From the NCBI GenBank assembly GCA_963719885.1, contig CAVRDP010000035.1, positions 186,001 to 250,000 of the forward strand: DNA of 64,000 nt, in the 5' to 3' direction. The translations under genes were made by a program, and so were the position numbers. Each line of letters begins with the position of its first letter. The first letter of the stretch is position 1. Shown here piece by piece: positions 42,456 to 50,087 of the stretch. This DNA comes from JANXQG01 sp963719885. Lineage in GTDB: Bacteria; Planctomycetota; Planctomycetia; Pirellulales; Thermoguttaceae. The notes under the pieces are model-generated. The model was given only the letters and a program-made list of their open reading frames with translations, searched no databases and had not been told where the DNA came from.

Positions 42456-44192
42456 CTATTGGGCGGCGGCAAGCCGACGTGCGGCCCGCTTCCGGCGACG
42501 ACGGGCCTGGGCTTCACGGGATTCTTCTTCCCGCTGTTCCAGGCGATGTTCGGGATGAGCGGCCAGCCAGCGATCTGGCAGCAGAGCTTCCAAGGCGGCG
42601 GTGTCGCCAGGGGCAATGGCTGCAATCCGACGCAGCACGTCGGTCAGATAGGGCCACACGTCCACACAGTTTCGCCGGGCACTTTGCACCAGGGTGTAGA
42701 GCGTTGCCGCCGTCTTGCCGCCGTGCTCGCTTCCGAAAAACAGGTAGTTCTTGCGACCGATGGCGACAGGTCGCAGAAGCCGCTCAATCACATTATTGTC
42801 TATTGGAATGTTCCCGTCGCTGGTATACCGCACGAAGGCATCCCAACGGTTCAGCACGTAGTCGATCGCCTCGGCCAGTTTCGCCGTGGGCCGCAACGTG
42901 GGCCGCACTTCATCGAAGCGGGCCTTCATCTTCGCCAGGATCGGCAACGCTTCCGCCTGGCGTAATGCGCGGCGATCCTCCGGCGACATCTCCTTCGCAC
43001 GGTCTTCGATGTCGTAAAGCTGCTGCGTCCAGATCATGGCCTCGTGGACCAGCGGGTGGCTGGTCGCCGGAATCGCTTCCTCGAAGCCCCGCCGACCGTG
43101 CGCCCAACACGCCACGTCCACAAGGCGACCTGCCGCCTCGCGCACGAGCGAAGTGTAGACGATGTAGCCGTCCGTTTGAAGATAACCACGATAATCGGCC
43201 AAGACTTCCCTTGGCCCATCGCGACTGCGGCTGGGTCGGAAATCGTAGAATACAAACCGATGGTCAGCATCCCCGGCGTAACCGCTGAGGTATCCCGTGA
43301 TCGCCTTGCCGTTGCCCGGCTTGAGCATCTTCACCTCCGTTTCGTCGGCGTTGATGACGATGCTGGCAAGCACGCGCTGATGGATCAACCGTTCCAAAGG
43401 CCGCAAAGCCTGGGCCGTCCGACTCAACAGCCCGCAGAGCAGTGCCCGCGACAGCCATCGTTTCAGTGGACCCAGCAGCAGTTCCTGCTGCCGATAGACC
43501 GGCAAGTGGTGCAGGAACTTCCAGGTCACCAGCGAAGCCAGGATGCTCGGCCCGAAGGGGCTTTTCTCCACGGCCTGCGGCGGCCTCTCTGTGGTCTGCA
43601 TCTGCGAGCCGTCGTGGCAGTGGGAACAACCGTAGGTGTACCGCACCTCTTCGACCACATATATCTTTGCCTCTTCGATCTCCGCCCGCTTCGTGACGTG
43701 GGTGTGAATGATGACCCGCTCGGCCCCACAGCAACCGCAAGGCAATTCCTCCGGTGGCAACGGATACTTGGTCTGCCGGTGTTCCCAGAACTGCGGGAAC
43801 TCGATCCTCGGTCGTCGTGGCTTTCGCTTGGCCCGAGGCAGCGGCGAGTCCGCATTGGTGTCTGGCTGAGTGGTCTCCTGTTTGGTATCCAGTCCCTCGA
43901 CGGCTTCGGGCACGAAGAGCAACGTCTGGTCGGGCGAGGGAGCGTACCGCTCGCGGCGTTGGCCGAACATCGCCCGCTTGAAGAATCGCAGTTGCTCAGC
44001 GGCCTTCGCCAGTTGCTCCTGGTATGTGGCAGCCATCTCTTGTTGCTGCGCGATGACCGTCGCCTGATGTGCGATGGTCTCCTGCTGCTGGGCGATGACG
44101 GCCTGCTGATCCGCAGTTGTCTGCTCCAGATCACGAATCCGTTGCTGGCAGGTCGCCAGTTGATCGGCAAGAGATGGACATCCTTCTTCCAT
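42456..44192 (-). CDS. tnpC: IS66 transposase TnpC
   Basis: Start chosen at ATG 44192 (MEEGCPSLADQLATCQQRIR). A Gln-rich coiled coil (QQAVIAQQQETIAHQATVIA) is followed by a linker, a zinc-like region (PCGCCGAERV, YGCSHCHDGS) and the catalytic domain: SIVINADETEVKMLKPGNGK, LQTDGYIVYTSL, and IPIDNNVIERLLRPVAIGRK with FFGSEHGGKTAATLYTL. It is intact, about 578 residues. It is only distantly related to the IS66 copies at 3.8 and 22.2 kb. Confidence 0.93.
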   Translation of the reverse strand: MEEGCPSLADQLATCQQRIRDLEQTTADQQAVIAQQQETIAHQATVIAQQQEMAATYQEQLAKAAEQLRFFKRAMFGQRRERYAPSPDQTLLFVPEAVEGLDTKQETTQPDTNADSPLPRAKRKPRRPRIEFPQFWEHRQTKYPLPPEELPCGCCGAERVIIHTHVTKRAEIEEAKIYVVEEVRYTYGCSHCHDGSQMQTTERPPQAVEKSPFGPSILASLVTWKFLHHLPVYRQQELLLGPLKRWLSRALLCGLLSRTAQALRPLERLIHQRVLASIVINADETEVKMLKPGNGKAITGYLSGYAGDADHRFVFYDFRPSRSRDGPREVLADYRGYLQTDGYIVYTSLVREAAGRLVDVACWAHGRRGFEEAIPATSHPLVHEAMIWTQQLYDIEDRAKEMSPEDRRALRQAEALPILAKMKARFDEVRPTLRPTAKLAEAIDYVLNRWDAFVRYTSDGNIPIDNNVIERLLRPVAIGRKNYLFFGSEHGGKTAATLYTLVQSARRNCVDVWPYLTDVLRRIAAIAPGDTAALEALLPDRWLAAHPEHRLEQREEESREAQARRRRKRAARRLAAAQ

Positions 44193-44257
44193 GCACAGTG
44201 ATACGCTGGACACAGCGATTTGGTTCTGTCGGTATCAAAATTTTTTTCGGGGTGGCG

Positions 44258-44632
44258 TCATGCACGACGCCATCGCGGACGACGCCGCACACTCGCCAAG
44301 TCGATGCCTTCCAAGATCAGCGTCAGATCGCTCACTCGCATCTCGATTCCGGCAGGCGAAGTCGATCCGTCCTCACACACAGTCCTCGCAGCCTTCGGTA
44401 CTTCAAAGGTTCCGCCTTCCAATCGCTTGTACCAAATGACGAGGCCGTCGCCCGCAAACCACAACACCTTCACGCGGTCGCCACGGCGGTTGAAAAAGAG
44501 AAACAGATCGCCCGACTCTACCTGCTGGCCCAATTCTCGCTCCACGACTCCAACCAGTCCCTCGAACGACTTTCGCATATCGGTCGCGCCGGTCTTGGCG
44601 AACACCCGCAGGGACGAAGGCAATGTCAGCAT
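44258..44632 (-). CDS. tnpB: IS66 Orf2 protein TnpB
   Basis: 124 residues: LRVFAKTGATDMRKSFEGLV, LFLFFNRRGDRVKVLWFAGD and LVIWYKRLEGGTFEVP are the conserved TnpB signature. The C-terminus is somewhat longer than usual. The start overlaps the end of tnpA by 7 bp, as is normal for this operon. Confidence 0.93.
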   Translation of the reverse strand: MLTLPSSLRVFAKTGATDMRKSFEGLVGVVERELGQQVESGDLFLFFNRRGDRVKVLWFAGDGLVIWYKRLEGGTFEVPKAARTVCEDGSTSPAGIEMRVSDLTLILEGIDLASVRRRPRWRRA

Positions 44633-44985
44633 GGTCGTGTCCTTCGTGTTGCCGGGGCCGCCGAAAGAGCAGCCACCACCGCACCGATCGTCTGAGCGTC
44701 ACAGCCTTGAACCCGCAGCACGACGCCGCCGGGCCACTGGACTTCCAGCCTTCCCATGTCGGCCTTGGGGTCACTGACGATCTGCACGGGAACCAGGGCC
44801 TGGTTCGCCGATCCCCGTTCGATTCCGCACCGGGATCGCCGCAGCCGCCGTTTCCAGGCATGAAACGAGGCTGGAGCCAGCCCCTCGCTGGAGCAGAACC
44901 CCAGAATGCTCTCCCCACTCGCCTGCTGACGCCCAATAACTTCCCGCCAATACCGCCGCCGATCTGCACTCCTGGCCTTCGCCAT
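44626..44985 (-). CDS. tnpA: IS66 Orf1 protein TnpA
   Basis: ATG 44985 gives MAKARSADRRRYWREVIGRQ, then ESILGFCSSEGLAPASFHAW with the helix-turn-helix of IS66 TnpA, and a C-terminal region VQWPGGVVLRVQGCDAQTIG. It is 119 residues long and intact. Confidence 0.9.
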   Translation of the reverse strand: MAKARSADRRRYWREVIGRQQASGESILGFCSSEGLAPASFHAWKRRLRRSRCGIERGSANQALVPVQIVSDPKADMGRLEVQWPGGVVLRVQGCDAQTIGAVVAALSAAPATRRTRPC

Positions 44986-45029
44986 CGCTTGGTCCTCTGA
45001 ATGTCGCTGGATGAATCGTACCCACGCAT

Positions 45030-45076
45030 TCAGCCTACCACGGGCCGCAAGGCTGTCGATTTATTGACGTTTACGT
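45030..45076. repeat. 47-bp repeat, copy 2 (matches 13749-13795)
   Basis: Identical to 13749-13795. It lies between the tnpA start and foreign DNA, supporting the idea that it is an IS66-type terminus. Confidence 0.7.
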
Positions 45077-45111
45077 AGCGGCAGCCTGGTGCGCCCAGGC
45101 GGCACCGTCGC

Positions 45112-45176
45112 CATGGATCTGTTGCTCGTTGACGTTTCTCGAAAGTGGCAAAGTGGCAAGATGTTGGACGCCGACC
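45112..45176. repeat. 65-bp repeat with GTGGCAA iterons, copy 1
   Basis: It matches 59233-59297 at about 90% or better, including TTGACGTTTCTCGAAAGTGG, two 8-bp iterons (AAGTGGCA) and then AGATG followed by GGACGCCGACC. The iterons stop right before an ATG, suggesting a leader or operator that has been copied around. Confidence 0.65.
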
Positions 45177-45330
45177 AGCTTGGCGGTCGCCATCGTTCTG
45201 GAGCAGGGCAGGCGATTCGTTATCGAACGGCTGGCTGACGCCCATTTCCGCAGGCCCTCCTCCGTCGCCTGCTTCATAGAGGATTGCCGACAGCTTCGGA
45301 GCGCAGCCGAAACCCTCCCGCCCGTTCCGT

Positions 45331-45354
45331 GCTTAGCCAATTTTTTGGCTAAGC
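45331..45354. repeat. Perfect hairpin GCTTAGCCAA / TTGGCTAAGC
   Basis: Ten-base arms with a four-T loop. A related hairpin lies at 61911-61934, preceded by the same CGT. It may act as a terminator or a recombination/replication site; nothing in the sequence decides. Confidence 0.6.
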
Positions 45355-45424
45355 GCCCACTCGCCCTCTCGTCGAGGCCGTGCCACGACAAGATCGTCGA
45401 CTGAGGCTGCCAAGCCGGGACACA

Positions 45425-45616
45425 TCATAGGCAGTTCTTCTTCAACTTCTCGATGTCGTCCCGCAACAGGTCGGCGTGGGCATAGAGCAGGGCGTCGCGT
45501 AGTTTCCGGCTCCAGCCACGCCCCGTCCAGTAGCGGCGGCGACCATCCACGATGACGAACCTGGGGAACGCCACGTTGATGATCCTCATTTCGATCTTGG
45601 GTGGCTTGTGCCGCAT
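45425..45616 (-). CDS. Small basic hypothetical protein
   Basis: GAGGAG stands 6 bases before ATG 45616. The 63 residues begin MRHKPPKIEMRIINVAFPRF and include RRRYWTGRGWSRKLRDALLY and HADLLRDDIEKLKKNCL. It is divergent from the sigma-like gene at 45693. No family is recognised. Confidence 0.6.
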   Translation of the reverse strand: MRHKPPKIEMRIINVAFPRFVIVDGRRRYWTGRGWSRKLRDALLYAHADLLRDDIEKLKKNCL

Positions 45617-45692
45617 CGTTTCTCCTCTGGAAACAGAACCGACCTTGGAGAACCGAGGCACACGATCTGCCAGCAGCAAGGGTAGATACCGT

Positions 45693-46469
45693 ATGAGAAC
45701 CTTCCTCGAATTCTTTTCCGACCTGGACATCCTTTCCCGCCTCTGGCTGATCGAGAACTACTACACGTTCGACGCGGGGCAGTACAACCAACTTTTCGCG
45801 GACGAATTGGGAAAGCTTCAGGCATCGGCTCCAGAGCATAGGCAAGCAATTGAAAGGATGCGCAACTTCAATTGGGTTGGGTATATCGCCAAGAGCCTGC
45901 GAAACGCGGGCTATCGCAACCAGCGGGAAACGCAGGAGCGGACGCACGACATCGTGGTCAAAATGCTTACCGGGGGCTTGTTCAGGGATTATGACGAGGA
46001 GAGGCACGGTCCTTTGGACTTGAGGTTCAAGCGGGCCACGGCGAACGCAATCAAGAACATGATCGAGAAGCAGAGAAATGCCCGGCGATTGCTGCCCACC
46101 GTCTCAATCGGCCAGGAAAGGGGCGACGATCTGCCTGACCGAGCATCAGCCGAGAATGACGAGAGATTGATCGGCGATTTCCGCCGGCTTGTGCGGAATC
46201 GTCTTGGTGAGTTGGGAATCGCGGTCCTGGACGCGAGGCTTCAGGGCCAGGAAACCAAGAGCCTGGTGGGGCGAGAAGACCTTGGCTCGCCTGGACGGTT
46301 CACCATCAAGCGGGTCGTCGGTCAGGTCAAGGCGCTGGCCTGCGAATATGCCCAGCGGCTTGGCGACCCGGCATTCTCGCGAGAGGTCGAGCGGGCGTCG
46401 GAGCGCGAGGAGGAGACCGTGGCGAAGAGGCGGGCGACGACGGCAGCGAGGCGGACAGTGGGGGTATGA
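45693..46469 (+). CDS. Sigma-70-like protein, paralogue 1
   Basis: ATG 45693 (MRTFLEFFSDLDILSRLWLI). Residues about 85-150 (HDIVVKMLTGGLFRDYDEER, HGPLDLRFKRATANAIKNMI, EKQRNARR) resemble sigma region 2, and residues about 165-215 (RLGELGIAVLDARLQGQETK, then FTIKRVVGQVKALA) resemble region 4. 258 residues. A paralogue is encoded at 48551-49306. It may direct RNA polymerase to promoters of this element. The sigma assignment rests on pattern only. Confidence 0.55.
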   Translation: MRTFLEFFSDLDILSRLWLIENYYTFDAGQYNQLFADELGKLQASAPEHRQAIERMRNFNWVGYIAKSLRNAGYRNQRETQERTHDIVVKMLTGGLFRDYDEERHGPLDLRFKRATANAIKNMIEKQRNARRLLPTVSIGQERGDDLPDRASAENDERLIGDFRRLVRNRLGELGIAVLDARLQGQETKSLVGREDLGSPGRFTIKRVVGQVKALACEYAQRLGDPAFSREVERASEREEETVAKRRATTAARRTVGV

Positions 46470-46546
46470 GGGAACAGCGGTGTTCTGCCGAGGCTCTATG
46501 CCGGTGTTCGGTTCCCGGCCTCTTGGCAGATAATGATGCGACCGAC

Positions 46547-46786
46547 TCAGTTCGCGTCCAACGGGGGTATAAAGGCGATCGCCACATTGTCCGCCGTCGT
46601 TTTCCAGTCGCTGAGCACAAGGACCGCCGCCCCTTCAATCCCAACCTCCTGAAATGCGGCTTCCACCAGCTCGTCACTCAGGTCGGCAGGGACCAGGGCG
46701 ACGTGGAATCCGCCGCCATGCTTGGCATGAACCACCATCATCCTCAGCCGGCGTTCGCCGCTTGCGACCATATCAACATCCTGCAT
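46547..46786 (-). CDS. Small hypothetical protein
   Basis: GGAG lies before the ATG at 46786. The 79 residues read MQDVDMVASGERRLRMMVVH ... LSDELVEAAFQEVGIEGAAV and end AIAFIPPLDAN. It has a compact alpha/beta look. No family is recognised. Confidence 0.55.
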   Translation of the reverse strand: MQDVDMVASGERRLRMMVVHAKHGGGFHVALVPADLSDELVEAAFQEVGIEGAAVLVLSDWKTTADNVAIAFIPPLDAN

Positions 46787-46916
46787 ATCTTGTGTCTCCT
46801 TCGTGGATCATCGCCCGAAGTGCGGGCCGAGTCAAGAGGCGCGGGCGGCAAAGACGAGGCTGCGCCAAGGCCCAGCCTACGACGATAAAACCGCACTCGC
46901 CAGGCATAGATACGGC

Positions 46917-47513
46917 ATGAGGAAATGGGACGCAGAGACGGAAGAGTTCATGCAGCAGTGGACCGAGAAGGAAGTCCGAACGGCAATCGGGGCGAGTCCA
47001 AGCTGCACGGTGCAGGACGATGAGCACGAAGAGGAGTACGAGCCCAAGGGACCGAACGCTTGGTTTGGGTACGCCGTCGCCAAGATCGTCACCCTTGTCA
47101 CCCTGCGGCGGATGTCGGAAACCTGGCGGGTCCGCCCACCGTATCCCGACTGGCGGTACTACACGCCCGCGATACGCCAGCACGCCGACGAGCAGATCCG
47201 GGCCGCGCAGTTGCCGCCCAGCACGCCACTTGCCCAGTGGTTCCCTGAGAACGAACTGCTGCTCCAACGAGAGCTTTCGTCGCGGGCAAGGAGCAGGGTC
47301 GTGGCTGCCGCCCTGTTGCCGCTTTTCGAGAAGGAGCCCGATTGCTGGGCGGCGACAAAGTGGCTCGACGATGACTTCTCGTGCGGCACATTCGCAGGGT
47401 ATCTTGCGGAATGGCACGCTCAGGTTCCCCAGAATCTCCGCCGGATCGTGCGGCAGATCGCCAGGGAATTCGGGGTGGAGATCGAAGACGAAAGAGCCAT
47501 AGGGAATAGGTGA
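46917..47513 (+). CDS. Hypothetical protein
   Basis: The start at ATG 46917 (MRKWDAETEEFMQQWTEKEV) is preferred because upstream residues are poor. The 198 residues include EYEPKGPNAWFGYAVAKIVT and PLAQWFPENELLLQRELSSR and end RRIVRQIAREFGVEIEDERA. It is mostly helical. No family is recognised. Confidence 0.55.
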   Translation: MRKWDAETEEFMQQWTEKEVRTAIGASPSCTVQDDEHEEEYEPKGPNAWFGYAVAKIVTLVTLRRMSETWRVRPPYPDWRYYTPAIRQHADEQIRAAQLPPSTPLAQWFPENELLLQRELSSRARSRVVAAALLPLFEKEPDCWAATKWLDDDFSCGTFAGYLAEWHAQVPQNLRRIVRQIAREFGVEIEDERAIGNR

Positions 47514-48357
47514 AAACCCCCACGGTTCCCAGGAGTCCCACGACTCATCGAAGAAGTACGGCGACCGCGTGCAGGTAGGAACCCCCGGCTTATGGAACCA
47601 AGCCCAAACCTTTTCCATTTGAAATTCGGAGATTATGGTTTTCAAGTTGCCTTAGTTTCCGGCCCGCTCCGGCTCGTCGCCTGGCGACCTTGACTCCTCC
47701 GCCGCCGGCACAGCATACAGCCTAACGGCCCCCTCGATCGCCATGGCGCGGCAGCCTGGTGTCACCAGGCGGCGCCAGCCTACAGATCCACATCCTTCAT
47801 GGCCTGCCTGGAGTGCTTTGCTGCAATCCACGACCGCCGGCACATGGTCGGGCGGCTCAGCCCAGTGACCTTGGCGATTCGCGGGCGCCGACGGCCTGCT
47901 TGTCGATGGAGGATACCTTGCCCTTGACATCCGTGCGTCAACCTGTCTGCCGCATCCGCCAGCTCACCGTCGCTCCGGCGCGTATATCGGGCCATCGTGT
48001 CCAGGTTTTCGTGGCCGAGGATCTGGGCCAGCAACACCAGATCGTTGTCCACCAGCCGACGACAGTAGTCGTTGGGCTCGCCGCCCGGCGACCTCGATGC
48101 ACGCCGCCCGCGCCCTATACGCCCTTGCCGACCGTTCCGTCGCCATGGCCCGGCGGCCCGGCGTGTCTAGGCGGCGCCACCCTCGCCAGTCGAGCGATCC
48201 GGGCGACCAGGCAACCCTTCTGTGATTTCGCCTTTCCTATTTGCGATCCGCAATAGGACGGGTTTTGGGATGCCTGGGCGACCATATTCGCCTCCAAACC
48301 CCTCTCGAATTTCGTGAACTGCCCCTTATGCGAAATTGCAGGGAGGCTTCGTTCCTG
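47514..48357. other. Degenerate stretch with recombinase scrap and hairpin repeats
   Basis: No intact gene. It holds the C-terminal scrap of a tyrosine recombinase (47938-48058) and two hairpin repeats of the type GGCAGCCTGGTG/CACCAGGCGGC (about 47751-47775; a diverged copy at about 48145-48172; a third at about 45078-45101). Confidence 0.55.
47938..48058 (-). pseudogene. Duplicated C-terminal fragment of tyrosine recombinase
   Basis: The translation DNDLVLLAQILGHENLDTMA with RYTRRSDGELADAADRLT is nearly the same as the C-terminus of the recombinase at 50088-50999 (SLAQILGHENLNTTARYTRR). The catalytic Tyr is present but the rest of the gene is absent. It marks a past duplication or recombination event. 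Confidence 0.8.
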
Positions 48358-48570
48358 TCAGTCCTCGTGACCTTTGCCCAAGGCCGAACCGGTCCGCCTG
48401 AAGTACACGCCCTTCCCGTCCTCGGTCACGCCCCACGACCAGTGTCGCCCTGGCTCGGCTGCTCTTCTCGTCGAAGGCCGCAGATCCACACGCCACGGCA
48501 GGAAGTATTCCGGGCCAGTCAGGATATGGTTCAGGATATATCCCCGGTGGTCACGCTCCCACCGTTTGCC
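48358..48570 (-). CDS. Possible small protein overlapping the sigma-like gene end
   Basis: The frame reads GKRWERDHRGYILNHILTGP, EYFLPWRVDLRPSTRRAAEP and HWSWGVTEDGKGVYFRRTGS, which looks genuine. There is no ATG, GTG or TTG at its apparent beginning, so the start, or a fusion by frameshift to the upstream sigma-like gene, is unresolved. Confidence 0.35.
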   Translation of the reverse strand, partial: GKRWERDHRGYILNHILTGPEYFLPWRVDLRPSTRRAAEPGRHWSWGVTEDGKGVYFRRTGSALGKGHED

Positions 48571-49306
48571 TCGCCGCGATCGTCGCCTTCCTCTTCGCCA
48601 ACCTCGCCTCCTCCGCCGCCATCGCCGTCTCGATACCCCGCAGCAGCTCCGAGTCCCCGACGGCGATGGCAAACTCCCTTGCCAGATGCTTGATGTCCTG
48701 GACGACCCGTCCGATGGCGTGGCTGGTGGGGTTGCCGAGCGCCTTGCAGCCCACCAGGGATTGTGATGGCTCGCCGGCGAGTTGCGCGTCGAGGACTGCG
48801 ACCCCCAAGGCGCCCAGTTGCCTCCGCACGAGCTGGCGGAAGTCGTCGACGACCTGCTCGTCCTGAGCCGGCGACGGGGCGGGAACGTCGTCTCCGCGCT
48901 CGAAGGGGACGGCTGCGTGTCGTTTCCTGGTCTGCTCCTTCTGCACGATGTTGCGGATGGCGTTCCAGACGGAATTCTTGAAACGCAGGTGCATCGGACC
49001 GTGCCGCTGGTCGTCGTAGCCGGAGAACAGCTTGCCCGTGAGCAGCTTGACCACGACTTCGTGGATCGTCTCCCGCCACGTGCGGTACTCGCGGAAGCCG
49101 GAGCTCCGAACCGCCGTGGCGATATAGCCCATCCACTTGAAACCCCTCATTTGTTCGAGGGCTTGGAGCCGGGCGGGGTCTCGGACTCGCGCGATAAGCT
49201 TCTCCAACTCCTGATTGAAGAGATCGTCATACTGCCGGGGGTCGAAGGTGACGTAGGTCTCGGCGAAGAGGTTCTGAAGCCTCAGCCATTCCCAGAAAGT
49301 CTGCAT
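48551..49306 (-). CDS. Sigma-70-like protein, paralogue 2
   Basis: ATG 49306 (MQTFWEWLRLQNLFAETYVT). It is colinear with the 45693 protein: ALEQMRGFKWMGYIATAVRS, HEVVVKLLTGKLFSGYDDQR, HGPMHLRFKNSVWNAIRNIV, then QLGALGVAVLDAQLAGEPSQ, ending RKATIAARQTVGA. 251 residues. Its leader GCATACATACTTCATGCAGA is shared with the small gene at 53567. Confidence 0.55.
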   Translation of the reverse strand: MQTFWEWLRLQNLFAETYVTFDPRQYDDLFNQELEKLIARVRDPARLQALEQMRGFKWMGYIATAVRSSGFREYRTWRETIHEVVVKLLTGKLFSGYDDQRHGPMHLRFKNSVWNAIRNIVQKEQTRKRHAAVPFERGDDVPAPSPAQDEQVVDDFRQLVRRQLGALGVAVLDAQLAGEPSQSLVGCKALGNPTSHAIGRVVQDIKHLAREFAIAVGDSELLRGIETAMAAEEARLAKRKATIAARQTVGA

Positions 49307-49466
49307 GAAGTATGTATGCTTGGCGGCGGCAGTTCTCTCCCGGTGCAACTACGACCGAGATGGCCTGCTCGTGAATTGCGACGAGGCAGCAAGTGCCCAA
49401 GGGGGCGAACCACTCGGGAAAGGACGTGGGATATATCCCCAGCGGTCCAGGTCCGACAACCGCGCC

Positions 49467-49601
49467 TTAACGGTCGCCAGCCCCAGTCGCGTCCACCAAG
49501 GCGTCGGTCAGTTCCAGGAGGCCGTCCAGCAGCCGTTCGTCGCCCGGCGCCGGCTTGTACGGTTGGTCCTTCCTGGCAAGGTCGGCGATCTTCGTGAGCA
49601 A
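49467..49601 (-). CDS. Possible 44-residue protein after an in-frame TAG
   Basis: In the same frame as, and directly after the TAG stop of, the 49623-49862 gene the translation continues LFRVQRELLTKIADLARKDQ, PYKPAPGDERLLDGLLELTD and ALVDATGAGDR. The only start is TTG 49601 (MLTKIADLARK). It could be a separate small protein, or the end of a longer protein cut by a nonsense codon. Confidence 0.4.
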   Translation of the reverse strand: MLTKIADLARKDQPYKPAPGDERLLDGLLELTDALVDATGAGDR

Positions 49602-49622
49602 CTCGCGCTGGACGCGAAAGAG

Positions 49623-49862
49623 CTACATGTCGATGCGAAGCGTGTCCGGCCCGCATTCCACCGCCTGGACGTGACGCCGGACCGTATTCTCCTCCACGAC
49701 CTCCCCTGCGGCGCCTAGCGGCTCGATCGAGTAGGGCGAGTCCGCGGCGGAGTCCCAGTCGGAGAAGTCGGTCTCTTCGGCGATCGTCAAGGCCGAGGCT
49801 TCGTCGTCGGCTTCCACTTGCAGGACCCGTTCCGTGTTGCAGCGGATCTCGAATTTAGGCAT
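49623..49862 (-). CDS. Small acidic hypothetical protein
   Basis: AAAGGAAG precedes ATG 49862. The 79 residues are MPKFEIRCNTERVLQVEADD, EASALTIAEETDFSDWDSAA, SPYSIEPLGAAGEVVEENTV and a short tail. A simple beta-alpha fold is likely. No family is recognised. Confidence 0.6.
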   Translation of the reverse strand: MPKFEIRCNTERVLQVEADDEASALTIAEETDFSDWDSAADSPYSIEPLGAAGEVVEENTVRRHVQAVECGPDTLRIDM

Positions 49863-50087
49863 GGTTCTTCCTTTCAGTTTGATGGGTTTGCCTGAATATT
49901 ATGTATCACGTCGGCACCGACAAGGTCAAATTCATCCGCCGAGGACTGGGTTTCGAGCTCGCCTTCGGCGCGATATGCCTCACCGGATATATCCTGCGAA
50001 GACTCTCCATGCCGTTGAGACGAGGCTGCCCATGGTCGAGAAGTATTTCCCCTCCACGACCGCCGGCACGTGGTCGGTCGAGTCCGG

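Larger units (their letters stand above)
42456..45076 (-). mobile_element. Three-gene IS66-family element (tnpA-tnpB-tnpC)
   Basis: tnpA, tnpB and tnpC lie in order on the minus strand. The tnpA-side end is probably near 45074, where the minus strand reads GTAAACGTCAATAAATCGAC, a plausible IS66 terminus. I could not find a matching inverted repeat on the tnpC side between 42296 and 42456, nor a target duplication, so the exact right boundary is unknown and may be deleted. Confidence 0.75.

Noticed and set aside
41297..42625. 442-residue version of the DGR target starting at 42625
   Set aside because: The extra N-terminus overlaps the IS66 transposase gene and hides the signal peptide that starts at 42295 behind a good ribosome binding site.
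45078..48172. Integron attC sites
   Set aside because: The hairpins lack the R/L box pattern and there is no integron integrase or cassette array.
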